The position numbers and the translations under genes are program-made. This document shows positions 33,533 to 42,507 of a stretch of 64,000 bases of DNA, piece after piece. The stretch lies in the NCBI GenBank assembly GCA_013289765.1, contig JABCZI010000012.1:88070-152069 (forward strand). The letters run 5' to 3'. The DNA is from Acidobacteriota bacterium. Its GTDB lineage: Bacteria; Acidobacteriota; Terriglobia; Terriglobales; Acidobacteriaceae. Under the pieces are notes generated by a model. The model had not been told where the DNA came from and ran no database searches. It worked only from the letters and a program-made list of their open reading frames with translations. Positions within the stretch are counted from its first letter, which is position 1; each line of letters opens with the position of its first letter.

Positions 33533-33966
33533 TTCGCGCGAATCGCGGCGTAGAAGTGGAAACTGTCATGAACGTAACCTACACCGCGCGAAAAATAAGC
33601 CCCATGCTCGCCGTCGCCGACATGGAACAAACCCTCACCTTCTACCACGACGTATTGGGATTCAAACCGAGGATGAAGTCGCACGACTATTCGATCGTCG
33701 AGCGCGACGCTCAAACCATCCACTTCATGAAAGCCGGCTCCGAGGAAGTGATGAAGTCCGTCCGCGGACATACCGAGATCTATATCGAAGTTTCGAACAT
33801 CGATTTGTTGTGGGAGCACGTGAAAACTTTCAAAGACCGCTACCGGGTTCGCGATTTATTCAACCAGGACTACGGCATGACGGAGTTTCACGTTGAAGAC
33901 CCGAACGGCTGCCTGGTCTTCGTCGGCGAGCCCACGCGCGAGCGCGACCAGTCTCGCGTCCGCTGA
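33529..33966 (+). CDS. VOC (glyoxalase/dioxygenase) family protein
   Basis: A 145-residue protein of the vicinal-oxygen-chelate superfamily. Pattern: ISPMLAVADMEQTLTFYHDV, LGFKPRM, and DYGMTEFHVEDPNGCLVF, where the final Glu and His/Glu positions usually bind metal. The VOC fold serves glyoxalases, dioxygenases and resistance proteins; none can be chosen here. ATG 33529 overlaps the stop of the DUF374 gene; a start at ATG 33568 would also be possible. Genes after it are separated by a riboswitch. Confidence 0.82.
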   Translation: MIRANRGVEVETVMNVTYTARKISPMLAVADMEQTLTFYHDVLGFKPRMKSHDYSIVERDAQTIHFMKAGSEEVMKSVRGHTEIYIEVSNIDLLWEHVKTFKDRYRVRDLFNQDYGMTEFHVEDPNGCLVFVGEPTRERDQSRVR

Positions 33967-34107
33967 GAGTTTCCAGTGCTGTCCTGACCGACAGTACCGA
34001 GTTTCCTCTGTGTTCCCCTGTGCCCTCTGTGTTCAAGAATTTGACTTCCTCGTGAACCTCTACTAGATTCCTCTAACGAGTTCTTCTTCGTTCTTTGAAA
34101 TGTCCTT

Positions 34108-34336
34108 CGGTTTGCGCGTCTTCGCCTCGTGGCGAAGACAGGGAAGCGGGTGCAATTCCCGCGCTGCCGCGCAACTGTAAGCGAGAAAATCGTAGCCGGT
34201 CACTGGGAGCAATCCCGGGAAGGCCGTCTGCAAGTCACCGGATGTTCCGCTAGAAAGCGATCTTTCACGGCTCACTGCCAATTGCTAACTGGCTCACACA
34301 TCCTCACTCGCAAAGCCAGGAGACCGGCGTAAACCG
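34108..34336 (+). promoter_or_regulatory. Cobalamin riboswitch
   Basis: Senses adenosylcobalamin or a relative and controls the receptor gene that follows. The conserved features are present in order: closing helix P1 (CGGTTTGCGC at 34108-34117 paired with GCGTAAACCG at 34327-34336), a GGGAA/GGTGCAA box at about 34141-34158, CGCAACTGTAA at about 34170-34180, and the B12-box AGCCAGGAGACC at 34314-34325. Between the element and the start codon, CCCCTT/CCCCTTT (34341-34353) can pair with the AAAGGAGG ribosome site, which suggests control of translation. Confidence 0.93.
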
Positions 34337-34374
34337 TACCCCTTAACCCCTTTCGCGTGAAAAGGAGGATGGTT

Positions 34375-36600
34375 ATGCGCGCTCTTTGCGCTTCGTTTTT
34401 GCTTTTTGTTTCTTTCTTGGTGGCATCGGCCGCCGACCTCAAAGTCAAGGTCACCGATCCTCAATCCGCCGCGGTCGCCGGCGCTCAAGTTTCTGTACTC
34501 TCAAAAAGCACTTCCCAGAAAATCGCGATTACGACCACTGAAGGCATTGCTACATTCAGCGGACTGAACTCCAGCGAATTATCCTCAGGCGCGTTTCAGA
34601 TTCGAGTTCTCGCTCCGGGCTTCGCCTTGCACACATCAGATGTCAGCGCACCACACGACATCGTCACGGTCCAACTGCACGTCGCCACCGCGTCCGAAAC
34701 CGTCGTAGTCACCGCGACCAGAACGCCCGCCCTCGCCGAAGAAACCGGCGCCAGCATTTCCACGCTGGAAAACGCCCAGCTCGAAACCATGCAACCCACC
34801 GCCGCCAGCGACGCCATCCGCTTTCTTCCCGGAGCCGTCGTCAACACCGCCGGTCAGCGTGGAGGCTTGTCCTCGCTCTTCGTGCGCGGCGGCGATTCCA
34901 CTTACAACAAAGTCATCGTCGATGGCGTCACCATCAACGAACCCGGCGGCACTTTTGATTTCGGCACGCTGCCTCTCACTCAAGCCAACCGCGTGGAATT
35001 TCTTCGCGGCGCGCAAAGCACGCTTTACGGCTCCGACGCCATGACTAGCGTCGTCCAGGTTTTCACCCGCGCCGGAAGCACGCGCACTCCCGAACTCCGC
35101 TTCGGCGCTGATGGAGGAAATTTCTCCACCGCCAACGGCTACGTTTCTCTCGCCGGAGCCCTCAGCCGCTTCGACTACAACGTCTTCGGCGACCAGTTCA
35201 ACACCAAGGGCTCCGGAATTAACGATGCCTATTCCGATTCGCTTCAGGGAGCGAACCTCGGCGCCGCGCTCAACGATAAGACTTCGTTGCGACTTCACCT
35301 GCGCCACTCGAACAGCCACACCGGAGTTCCCGGTGAATTCAACTTCAACGGATACGATCCGCTCGTTCCAGTAAACGGACTGTCTCAACCGTTGCCTCCG
35401 GATCCGAACGAGTGGTCGCAATACAACAACTTGCTGGGCAATGTGGAGCTTGCCGTCGCCGCCCCCAACGGATGGCAGCATCGCCTCAGCGCCTTCGATT
35501 ATCTCTACCGCTACAACGAACTCAACGTGAACGGCGACCCTTCGCGAGTGGGCTTGTTTGGCAATCCCATTGATTTTCAGTCGCACGAAGTCGATCGTAT
35601 CAACCGCGCGGGATTCGAATATCAGGGCGATTATTCCGAACGGCCCTGGGCCCACACCACCGTCGGCTACCGCGTCGAAAACGAAAACGGATTCGTCGGT
35701 GACGTGAACTTCGGCCAGACCCACGGCCAGCGCCTGAGCAACGAATTCTACGCGCAACAGCAATTCACTTATGGCAGGCTAACGGCCGCAGGCGGTGGAC
35801 GATTCATTCACAATAGCGCCTTCGGAAATACTGGCGTTCCGCGGATTGCGCTGACTCTACTGGCCCGGCGGGGAGGAGAGATTCTTTCTGACACTCGTTT
35901 GCATTTTTCTTACGCCACCGGATTCAAGGAACCTCGCCTCGAGGAAACCTATGCCGGTCCTCCGTTCAGTTTCGCCAATCCCGGTCTGAAGCCCGAGCGC
36001 GTCCGCGCTTTTGAAACAGGCATTCAACAGGCCTTCGTTCGCGGTCGCTACATCCTGAATGCAACCTACTTCAACAATCTTTTCCACGATCAAATCAATT
36101 ATCAGGAAATTGATCTCATTAACTTCATCGGACAATACGGCAATATCAATCAGGCGTTCGCGCAGGGCGCCGAGGTTGAACTGCAGGCTAAAATCCGCTC
36201 CAGGCTGCTGCTCAGCACTGCGTACACTTACACTTCCACCAAGATTCTCAATAACCCCGCCCCCATCGATTCGCAATACAATGTCGGCCAGCCGCTGCTG
36301 CGCCGTCCCAAGCATTCCGCTACCATGCTGCTTTCTTATCTAGGCAACCGCTGGGGAGCAAATTTGAGTGGGAGTTTCGTAGGCCGCCGCCCGGACGATG
36401 ATTTCTTCGGCTTCAACATCAACCACGCCGCCGGCTACGTGCGCGCCGATCTCGGAGGATGGTACGCCATCAATTCTCGCGTCACCGCATACGCGAATGT
36501 CGAGAACGCCCTCGACCGCCGCTATAGCGAAGTCGTCGGCTATCCCGCGTTGCCTCTGAATTTTCGCGCCGGATTCCGCTTCCGCATCGGGGGAGAATAG
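34375..36600 (+). CDS. btuB: TonB-dependent outer-membrane receptor, cobalamin-regulated (BtuB-like)
   Basis: A 741-residue outer-membrane receptor. The signal peptide is ALCASFLLFVSFLVASA. A carboxypeptidase-regulatory-like domain follows at ~20-100 (DLKVKVTDPQSAAVAGAQVS), then a plug (ATASETVVVTATRTPALAEE, PGAVVNTAGQRGG, SLFVRGGDS, VIVDGVTINEPGG) and a large beta-barrel ending with FRIGGE. The upstream cobalamin riboswitch points to vitamin B12 or corrinoid uptake; the barrel itself gives no substrate. AAGGAGG at 34362-34368 fixes the start at ATG 34375, not the GTG 34357 or ATG 34369. No btuCDF genes or TonB gene are near. Confidence 0.88.
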   Translation: MRALCASFLLFVSFLVASAADLKVKVTDPQSAAVAGAQVSVLSKSTSQKIAITTTEGIATFSGLNSSELSSGAFQIRVLAPGFALHTSDVSAPHDIVTVQLHVATASETVVVTATRTPALAEETGASISTLENAQLETMQPTAASDAIRFLPGAVVNTAGQRGGLSSLFVRGGDSTYNKVIVDGVTINEPGGTFDFGTLPLTQANRVEFLRGAQSTLYGSDAMTSVVQVFTRAGSTRTPELRFGADGGNFSTANGYVSLAGALSRFDYNVFGDQFNTKGSGINDAYSDSLQGANLGAALNDKTSLRLHLRHSNSHTGVPGEFNFNGYDPLVPVNGLSQPLPPDPNEWSQYNNLLGNVELAVAAPNGWQHRLSAFDYLYRYNELNVNGDPSRVGLFGNPIDFQSHEVDRINRAGFEYQGDYSERPWAHTTVGYRVENENGFVGDVNFGQTHGQRLSNEFYAQQQFTYGRLTAAGGGRFIHNSAFGNTGVPRIALTLLARRGGEILSDTRLHFSYATGFKEPRLEETYAGPPFSFANPGLKPERVRAFETGIQQAFVRGRYILNATYFNNLFHDQINYQEIDLINFIGQYGNINQAFAQGAEVELQAKIRSRLLLSTAYTYTSTKILNNPAPIDSQYNVGQPLLRRPKHSATMLLSYLGNRWGANLSGSFVGRRPDDDFFGFNINHAAGYVRADLGGWYAINSRVTAYANVENALDRRYSEVVGYPALPLNFRAGFRFRIGGE

Positions 36601-36635
36601 AGAAACGAAAACGCGGAGGGTCACAACTGAAATCA

Positions 36636-36681
36636 TGTAGCGACAGCCGCCTCGGCTGTCCCGCCAAGCGAAGCGAGGCGG
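36636..36681. repeat. GACAGCCGCC palindromic repeat
   Basis: Core GACAGCCGCCTCGGCTGTCC (36642-36661), then CGCCAAGCGAAGCGAGGCGG. The 23-base core equals the one inside selA. It lies between the btuB-like gene and the class II aldolase gene, which converge. Confidence 0.8.
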
Positions 36682-36735
36682 AATCCTAAAGCGCAGAAAG
36701 CTAAATTGTTGAAGATATGTCTGCTGCTCGGAAAT

Positions 36736-37434
36736 TCAGCTAACTTTCTCTGGAGGCCTTACCATCGCAATCGGCATCGGCGCCGCTATCTTGCCGCCAA
36801 AGTATTTCGTTCTTGCCAGCAGCAGCTTCTCGATATCCACTCCGCTCAGCGGCTGCTGCCGGCCCAGCAGATGGGTGACCAGCGCAATCTGTGCAAAGTG
36901 CTCCACTGTTTCCATCTTCATGTAAGCGTGCTCAATCGTATCCCCATAAGCCACCACACCGTGATTCGACATTAAAATCGCATCGTAGTGCGGCACATAC
37001 GGTTCCAGAGTCTTCGCCAGTTCTGAGGTTCCAGGCGTACCGTAGCGCGCCAGCGGAATGCCGCCCAGCCCCATCACCACTTCGCACACCAGAGGTTCTG
37101 TCAGCGCCATGCCCGCAGCCGCGAATCCCGTCGCTGTTGGCGGATGCGCATGCACAATGGCTTGAATGTCGGGCCGCATGCGGTAGATCAGGACATGCAT
37201 GCCAATCTCGCTGGTCACATTTCTCCGCCCCGCGACCCGCGTGCCCTCCCGGTCCACAATCACCATGTCCGCGGCGCGCATGGCGCCCTTGCTCACACAC
37301 GTGGGCGTCACCAGGATTCGCTCTCGATCCAGCCGCACGGAAAGATTCCCGTCCATAGCCGCCACGAAGCCGCGCTCGTGCAACATCCGCCCGTAGCGAA
37401 CAATTTCTTCCCTGTATTTTCGTTCCGCGTGCAT
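36736..37434 (-). CDS. Class II aldolase/adducin family protein
   Basis: A 232-residue zinc-dependent aldolase of the L-fuculose-phosphate/rhamnulose-phosphate aldolase fold. N-terminal DGNLSVRLDRERILVTPT, then the zinc-binding His pair in IVHAHPPTATGFA, the Glu/Asp region VCEVVMGLGG, and the second His in MSNHGVVAYGDTIEHAY. Fuculose-phosphate aldolase, ribulose-phosphate epimerase-like and decarboxylase members share these marks, so the substrate is left open. Start ATG 37434. No sugar catabolism genes are adjacent. Confidence 0.88.
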   Translation of the reverse strand: MHAERKYREEIVRYGRMLHERGFVAAMDGNLSVRLDRERILVTPTCVSKGAMRAADMVIVDREGTRVAGRRNVTSEIGMHVLIYRMRPDIQAIVHAHPPTATGFAAAGMALTEPLVCEVVMGLGGIPLARYGTPGTSELAKTLEPYVPHYDAILMSNHGVVAYGDTIEHAYMKMETVEHFAQIALVTHLLGRQQPLSGVDIEKLLLARTKYFGGKIAAPMPIAMVRPPEKVS

Positions 37435-37622
37435 GGAAATTCTCTCTTAGGGGAGTGGCGAAAGCGGCTAAATCTAACAGCTCGCATGGTAACGCACCCA
37501 GCTTAAACAGACAAACAAATTTACTAAAAAAGACAAAGAAATCTTCCCATAAATGTCGAACGTGACCATTCTCAATCTTCCTGCATCCTCTCGAAAGTCC
37601 CCTCCCTCTTATAATCGACATC

Positions 37623-38714
37623 GTGTTGGTTTCCGACTTTCATTTCCTTCTTCCCGACGAACTTATTGCTCAGGAGCCTCTCCCGGCTCGCGATAGCTCT
37701 CGGATGCTTTACCTGAGTCGGACCAACGGCAGCTACTCCGACCGCCAATTCCGCGACCTGCCCGACTTGCTTCAGCTTGGCGACCTTGTCGTATTTAACA
37801 ACACCCGCGTGTTTCCCGCCCGGCTTTATGGCCGCCGCAAAGGTGCACGCGCTCAAACCGTCAGCCGGCAGAATCCTGCCACTCGTAATTTCTTGCAAGG
37901 GCGCGTCGAGGTTTTTCTCACGCGTCAACTTTCTTCCAGTCCCAACGATTGGGAATGCCTCGTCCGCCCTGGACGCAAAATCAGCGTAGGCGAGCATTTA
38001 TTTTTCGGCGAGCATGACGAACTGCAGGCGGAAGTCCTTGCCCGCTCTGGTTTCGGCGAGCGCCAAATCCGCTTTCAACCGGTCGAAGATTTCTATTCCG
38101 TCCTCGATCGCATCGGGCACATTCCGCTTCCACCCTATATCTCGCGTCCCGATTCTTCCCGCGACCGCGATCGCTATCAAACCGTCTACGCGCAAGAGCG
38201 CGGATCCGTCGCCGCGCCCACCGCCGGACTCCACTTCACCCCGGAAATTCTCGATCGCATCCGCCATCGCGGCGTCGAAACCACCGAGATCACCCTCCAC
38301 GTCGGCCTCGGAACCTTTCAGCCAATCCGCGTCGAGCGCGTCGAAGACCACAAAATTCATTCCGAGTCCTATTCCATTTCCCCCGCAGCCGCCTCCGCCA
38401 TCAACCAAGCCCTTCGCGATTCACGCCGCATCGTCGCAGTTGGCACCACGACCGTACGAACTCTGGAACACGCCATTCGTCGGAACGCCAACACAATAAC
38501 TCCCGGCCCAGCTTCGGCCGATCTCTTCATTTATCCCGGCCATGAATTCAAAGTAGTCAAAGCCATGGTCACCAATTTCCACCTGCCTCAATCGAGTCTG
38601 CTAATGCTAGTCAGCGCCTTCGCCGGAAAAGAAAACGCCCTCAGCGCCTACGACCACGCGGTCACCAATCGCTACCGCTTCTACTCCTACGGCGATTGTA
38701 TGTTGATCGAATAA
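37623..38714 (+). CDS. queA: S-adenosylmethionine:tRNA ribosyltransferase-isomerase
   Basis: Makes epoxyqueuosine in tRNA by adding a ribosyl group from SAM to the preQ1 base. Opening MLVSDFHFLLPDELIAQEPL and DSSRMLYLSR are characteristic, as are LVVFNNTRVFPARLYGRR, VRPGRKISVG, PLPPYISR, SVAAPTAGLHFTPEIL, TLHVGLGTFQPIRVE, IVAVGTTTVRTLE, and the C-terminal TNFHLPQSSLLMLVSAFAG. Length 363 is slightly above average; a short insertion (RAQTVSRQNPATRNFLQ) follows RRKGA. The start is GTG 37623, about 190 bases after the aldolase start on the other strand. Confidence 0.96.
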   Translation: MLVSDFHFLLPDELIAQEPLPARDSSRMLYLSRTNGSYSDRQFRDLPDLLQLGDLVVFNNTRVFPARLYGRRKGARAQTVSRQNPATRNFLQGRVEVFLTRQLSSSPNDWECLVRPGRKISVGEHLFFGEHDELQAEVLARSGFGERQIRFQPVEDFYSVLDRIGHIPLPPYISRPDSSRDRDRYQTVYAQERGSVAAPTAGLHFTPEILDRIRHRGVETTEITLHVGLGTFQPIRVERVEDHKIHSESYSISPAAASAINQALRDSRRIVAVGTTTVRTLEHAIRRNANTITPGPASADLFIYPGHEFKVVKAMVTNFHLPQSSLLMLVSAFAGKENALSAYDHAVTNRYRFYSYGDCMLIE

Positions 38715-38802
38715 ATATCTTTCTCCGCGTCCCTCCGCGGCACGTTCTCCGCGCCCTCCGCGATTAAAGGTTTTGTTTTATACTCTCCCTCGGAGCACCT
38801 TC

Positions 38803-39384
38803 ATGCCCACCGCCGTAAAACCCATTCCAATCCACGATTTCGTCACCCAGCTCCGCAGCTTTCCTGAGTCCACTTTCGACCATACCGAGCAGCTCAAAAA
38901 ATTCCTCCAGGACGCTCCCGTCGATCCCGATTCTCTCGCCCCCTACCTCACCTGGGACCGCCAACACTACACCCGCAACCTGATCGACAAAACCCCTCTC
39001 TACGAACTCCTGGCCATCTGCTGGGAAGTCGGCCAGGTCAGTTCCGTCCACAACCATCGCGACCAGAATTGCTGGATGGCCGTCCCCATCGGCCGCTTAC
39101 AAGTAGAAAATTTCCACGTAGTACAGCAGGACATCACCGCCGGCAAATGCACAATCCACTCCACTGAAATTGTTGAGATGAATATCTCGCAACCTTGTGC
39201 CGTCGACCCGCTCGCGCCGGTTCACCGCGTGCTAAATCCTCGCGAATTCAACCAGCGCGCCGTCAGCCTCCACGTCTACTCCCGCCCCTTCGATACCTGC
39301 GTCGTCTACTCCGCCGAGCAGGGAACCTGCGGCGAAATCGGCCTCCACTACACCACCGAATACGGCAAGCCCGCCCGTTCTTGA
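38803..39384 (+). CDS. Cysteine dioxygenase-like cupin protein
   Basis: A 193-residue protein of the cupin fold. The core SVHNHRDQNCWMAVPIGRLQ has the HxH iron-ligand pair, and the third His is probably in APVHRVLNPREFN. This matches cysteine dioxygenase type I proteins, which oxidise cysteine to cysteine sulfinate with non-haem iron. The GGAG at 38792-38795 supports ATG 38803 rather than an ATG 10 codons upstream. The Cys-Tyr crosslink Cys cannot be placed with certainty: CWMAVP is a candidate. Related thiol dioxygenases with other substrates are possible. Confidence 0.82.
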   Translation: MPTAVKPIPIHDFVTQLRSFPESTFDHTEQLKKFLQDAPVDPDSLAPYLTWDRQHYTRNLIDKTPLYELLAICWEVGQVSSVHNHRDQNCWMAVPIGRLQVENFHVVQQDITAGKCTIHSTEIVEMNISQPCAVDPLAPVHRVLNPREFNQRAVSLHVYSRPFDTCVVYSAEQGTCGEIGLHYTTEYGKPARS

Positions 39385-39392
39385 AAACGAAT

Positions 39393-39441
39393 CATGTGGG
39401 GGCAGCCGCCCTCGGCTGTCCAGTCGAGCGAAGCTCGACAG
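39393..39441. repeat. GACAGCCGCC-type palindromic repeat
   Basis: Carries the GGCAGCCGCC-CTCGGCTGTCC core and the palindromic tail TCGAGCGAAGCTCGA. It lies between the cysteine-dioxygenase-like gene and polA. Confidence 0.8.
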
Positions 39442-39529
39442 CTTTTCCTGCACGGGAGGCAAACCGTACACTATCCAAATCCAAATCACGGCCGCCGCCG
39501 ACCCCCTCCCTGACTGTTAAAATATCAAC

Positions 39530-42337
39530 TTGCCCCTGAGAAAAAAATCCCCGCTCCCCGACCCGACTCCCGCCTCGTCCGCCACTCCTGTCATCGTGTC
39601 AAAGAACTCCTCCGCCAAGCCCCGCATCTACCTCATCGACACCATGAGCTTCATCTTTCGCGCCTATCACGCCATGGCGCGCCAGCGTTCGATGTCCACG
39701 AAATCCGGCTTGCCCACCGCCGCCGTCTACGTTTTCGTCAACATGCTGCGCAAACTCCGCGATGATTTTTCTCCCAACTATCTGGCCGCCGTCTTCGATG
39801 TAGCCGCCAAAACTTTTCGCGACACGCAAGCCGAAGCCATCACCAAAGTCCGCAAGTTCGACATCAAAACGCAAACCTTCACTGAGATCGAATACAAAGG
39901 CTACAAAGCCAACCGCGTCGCCATGCCCGAGGACCTCGCGCAGCAGATCCCCTACATTCGCCGCGCCCTCGAAGCCTACCGCATCCCTATTCTCGAACTC
40001 GCTGGCTTCGAGGCCGACGACGTCATCGGCACTCTCGCCCGCAAAGCCGCCGCTGCGGACTATTGCGTCTACGTCGTCTCCAGCGACAAAGACATGATGC
40101 AGCTCGTCAACGACGACGTGCAGATTCTGAATCCTCCGAAAGACAATCTGATTTGCGACGCCGCCAAGGTCGAAGAAATTCTCGGAGTCCCGCCCGAGCG
40201 CGTCATCGACATCATGGCCCTGCGCGGCGACAGCATCGACAATATCCCCGGCGCTCCCGGCATCGGCGAAAAAGGATCGGTGGAAATCATCAAACGCTTC
40301 GGTACCGTCGAGCAGGCCCTTGACCGCGCCGCCGAAGTGGAAAAGAAAACTTACCGCGAATCTCTCCTGAACAATCGCGACATCATCATGTTCAGCAAAA
40401 GCATGGCCACCATCGACACCAATGTTCCCGTCGAGTTCGACGTGGAAGCCATGCGCGCCGGCGAACCCGACGTCGACAATCTCCGCCAGCTTTTCACCGA
40501 ATTGGAATTCAGTTCGCTGTTAAAGGAATTGCTGCCGACAGTGCAGGTCACGGAAGCGCACTATACTGAAGCCGAGTCCGCCGCCGAAGTTGAAGACGTT
40601 CTCAACGCCGTCGCGCCGGAGGATGCGCTCGCCATCGCATTAGAGTTAGAGAAGTCAGAGGTTCTTCCGGAAGACGATGAAGAAGTCATCGACGAAGTCC
40701 CGCAGTCAGGAATGCTGGCGCTAACAGACGCGTCATCTCCTGCTGCCGCGCCCGCTCCAGAAGCCCGCCGCATCGCAATCTCGGCAGCCGCAGGCTCGGC
40801 TACCACGGTAAAACTCGATTCCGCCGCCGACAAACTACGTTCTATTCTCGACGACCCCGATACGCCAAAATCCATTCACGATTACAAATCCGCCATCCAT
40901 GCCTTCGAATCGCAGGGCATCGAACTGCAAGGCGTGCAGCATGACCCCATGCTCTATTCTTACCTGCTCGATCCCACGTACTCCTCGCATCGCCTGCCAG
41001 ACGTAGCTCTTCGCCGCTTCAATCTCAAGCTCAGCGGCGATCTCGCCGAAGCCGCCGACGTCACCGGCAGGCTCACCACCGCATTCCGCGAAGAAATAAA
41101 GAGCGCAGGCCTGACCAAGCTCTACGAAGAAATCGATCTTCCACTAGTCCCCGTTCTCGCCCGTATGGAGCACGCCGGAGTAAAAATCGACACCGCCGCG
41201 CTCTCGAAAATGTCGACCGAACTCGAGCGCGAGATCGCCGTCAAAGAAAAAGAAATCCACCAGATCGCCGGCACCGAATTCAACGTCGGCTCTCCGCGCC
41301 AGCTCGGCGACGTCCTCTTCAACAAGCTGAATCTTCCCAAGCCCGTGAAATACGGCAAGGGACGCACCATCTCCACCGCCGTCGACGTTCTCGAAACTCT
41401 CGCCGAAGATCATCCCATCGCCCGCATGGTCCTCGACTACCGCCAGCTCACCAAGCTGAAGTCCACTTACGTGGACACGCTGCCAGCGCTCATCGATCGC
41501 AATACGCGCCGCTTGCACACAACATTCGCGCAAACCGGCACGGCCACCGGCCGCCTCTCATCCGCCAGTCCGAATCTGCAAAACATTCCCATCCGCACCG
41601 AACTCGGACGCGGCATCCGCGCCACCTTCATCGCCGAGCCCGGCCACGTCCTGCTCACCGCCGATTATTCGCAAATCGAACTCCGCCTGCTCGCTCACTT
41701 CTCGCGCGACCCTCTGCTCGTCGAGGCCTACCGCCGCGGCGACGACATCCACACCCTCACCGCCTCCCAAGTCTTCGGAGTCCCCCCGCTCATGGTCACG
41801 CCCGATCACCGCCGCCAGGCAAAAGTCGTGAACTTTGGAATCGTCTATGGACTCTCGCCCTTCGGCCTCTCGCAAAATCTCGGCATCGAGCCTTCCGAAG
41901 CCAAGCAGTTCATCGCCAACTATTTCGAAAAATACGCCGGAGTCCGCGCCTTCATCGACAAAACTCTCGAAGAAGCCCGCCGCGACCTGAAAGTAAAAAC
42001 CTTGCACGGACGCGTCCGTCCCATCCCCGACATCAATAGCAAAAACGCCAACCAACGCGGCTTCGCCGAGCGCACCGCCGTCAACACCCCCCTGCAAGGC
42101 ACCGCCGCAGACCTGATAAAGATAGCGATGATCCGCATCGACGCCACATTGCGCGAACTAAATCTAAAGTCGCGCATGACTTTGCAAGTCCACGACGAAC
42201 TGGTATTCGAAGTCCCGGAAAAAGAAGTCGAGACTATGCAGTCGCTAGTCCGCGAGCAAATGGAAAAAGTACACACGCTCGCGGTGCCGCTGTTAGTAGA
42301 AATGGGCGTCGGACCCAACTGGCGCGATCTCGAATAG
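39530..42337 (+). CDS. polA: DNA polymerase I, proofreading domain apparently degenerate
   Basis: Fills gaps and removes RNA primers in replication and repair. The 5' nuclease domain covers residues ~30-320 (IYLIDTMSFIFRAYHAM, ELAGFEADDVIGTLA, SSDKDMMQLV, LRGDSIDNIPGAPGIGEKGS). The 3'-5' exonuclease domain (~350-560) lacks the expected Exo I FDTET acidic pair, and Exo II reads KSIHDYKSAIHAFES without its Asp. The polymerase domain is complete: TATGRLSSASPNLQNIPIRT, LTADYSQIELRLLAH (motif A), RRQAKVVNFGIVYGLSPFG (motif B), and MTLQVHDELVFEVPE (motif C). At 935 residues length is typical. TTG 39530 is the listed start; GTG 39596 may be the true one. Confidence 0.95.
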   Translation: MPLRKKSPLPDPTPASSATPVIVSKNSSAKPRIYLIDTMSFIFRAYHAMARQRSMSTKSGLPTAAVYVFVNMLRKLRDDFSPNYLAAVFDVAAKTFRDTQAEAITKVRKFDIKTQTFTEIEYKGYKANRVAMPEDLAQQIPYIRRALEAYRIPILELAGFEADDVIGTLARKAAAADYCVYVVSSDKDMMQLVNDDVQILNPPKDNLICDAAKVEEILGVPPERVIDIMALRGDSIDNIPGAPGIGEKGSVEIIKRFGTVEQALDRAAEVEKKTYRESLLNNRDIIMFSKSMATIDTNVPVEFDVEAMRAGEPDVDNLRQLFTELEFSSLLKELLPTVQVTEAHYTEAESAAEVEDVLNAVAPEDALAIALELEKSEVLPEDDEEVIDEVPQSGMLALTDASSPAAAPAPEARRIAISAAAGSATTVKLDSAADKLRSILDDPDTPKSIHDYKSAIHAFESQGIELQGVQHDPMLYSYLLDPTYSSHRLPDVALRRFNLKLSGDLAEAADVTGRLTTAFREEIKSAGLTKLYEEIDLPLVPVLARMEHAGVKIDTAALSKMSTELEREIAVKEKEIHQIAGTEFNVGSPRQLGDVLFNKLNLPKPVKYGKGRTISTAVDVLETLAEDHPIARMVLDYRQLTKLKSTYVDTLPALIDRNTRRLHTTFAQTGTATGRLSSASPNLQNIPIRTELGRGIRATFIAEPGHVLLTADYSQIELRLLAHFSRDPLLVEAYRRGDDIHTLTASQVFGVPPLMVTPDHRRQAKVVNFGIVYGLSPFGLSQNLGIEPSEAKQFIANYFEKYAGVRAFIDKTLEEARRDLKVKTLHGRVRPIPDINSKNANQRGFAERTAVNTPLQGTAADLIKIAMIRIDATLRELNLKSRMTLQVHDELVFEVPEKEVETMQSLVREQMEKVHTLAVPLLVEMGVGPNWRDLE

Positions 42338-42355
42338 CATGTACTCCGAATCCTG

Positions 42356-42485
42356 TCATGCTGAGCGAAGTGGGAGAACCGAAGGTTCTCTCACGCAGTC
42401 GAAGCATCCCTAATAAGCGCAACGGCTGGTTCCCCGTCTTCGTTTTTCCGTTCGTTGGAGGCAGGGTGGGGATTTTGATTTCCAC
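42356..42485. repeat. Two short palindromic elements after polA
   Basis: The first (42356-42413) resembles the left end of the GTCATCCCGAGCGAAG family. The second (42423-42485) carries a CCCCGTC...GGGGATTTT-type inverted pair like those at 44560 and 54066. They lie in the gap between polA and the convergent membrane-protein gene. Confidence 0.55.
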
Positions 42486-42507
42486 CGTTTCTATCAGCTG
42501 CCCATCC

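Noticed and set aside
34636..35763. 375-codon open frame on the minus strand inside the TonB-dependent receptor gene
   Set aside because: Shadow of the strongly biased codons of the receptor gene; rich in Val/Gly/Ala with no domain.
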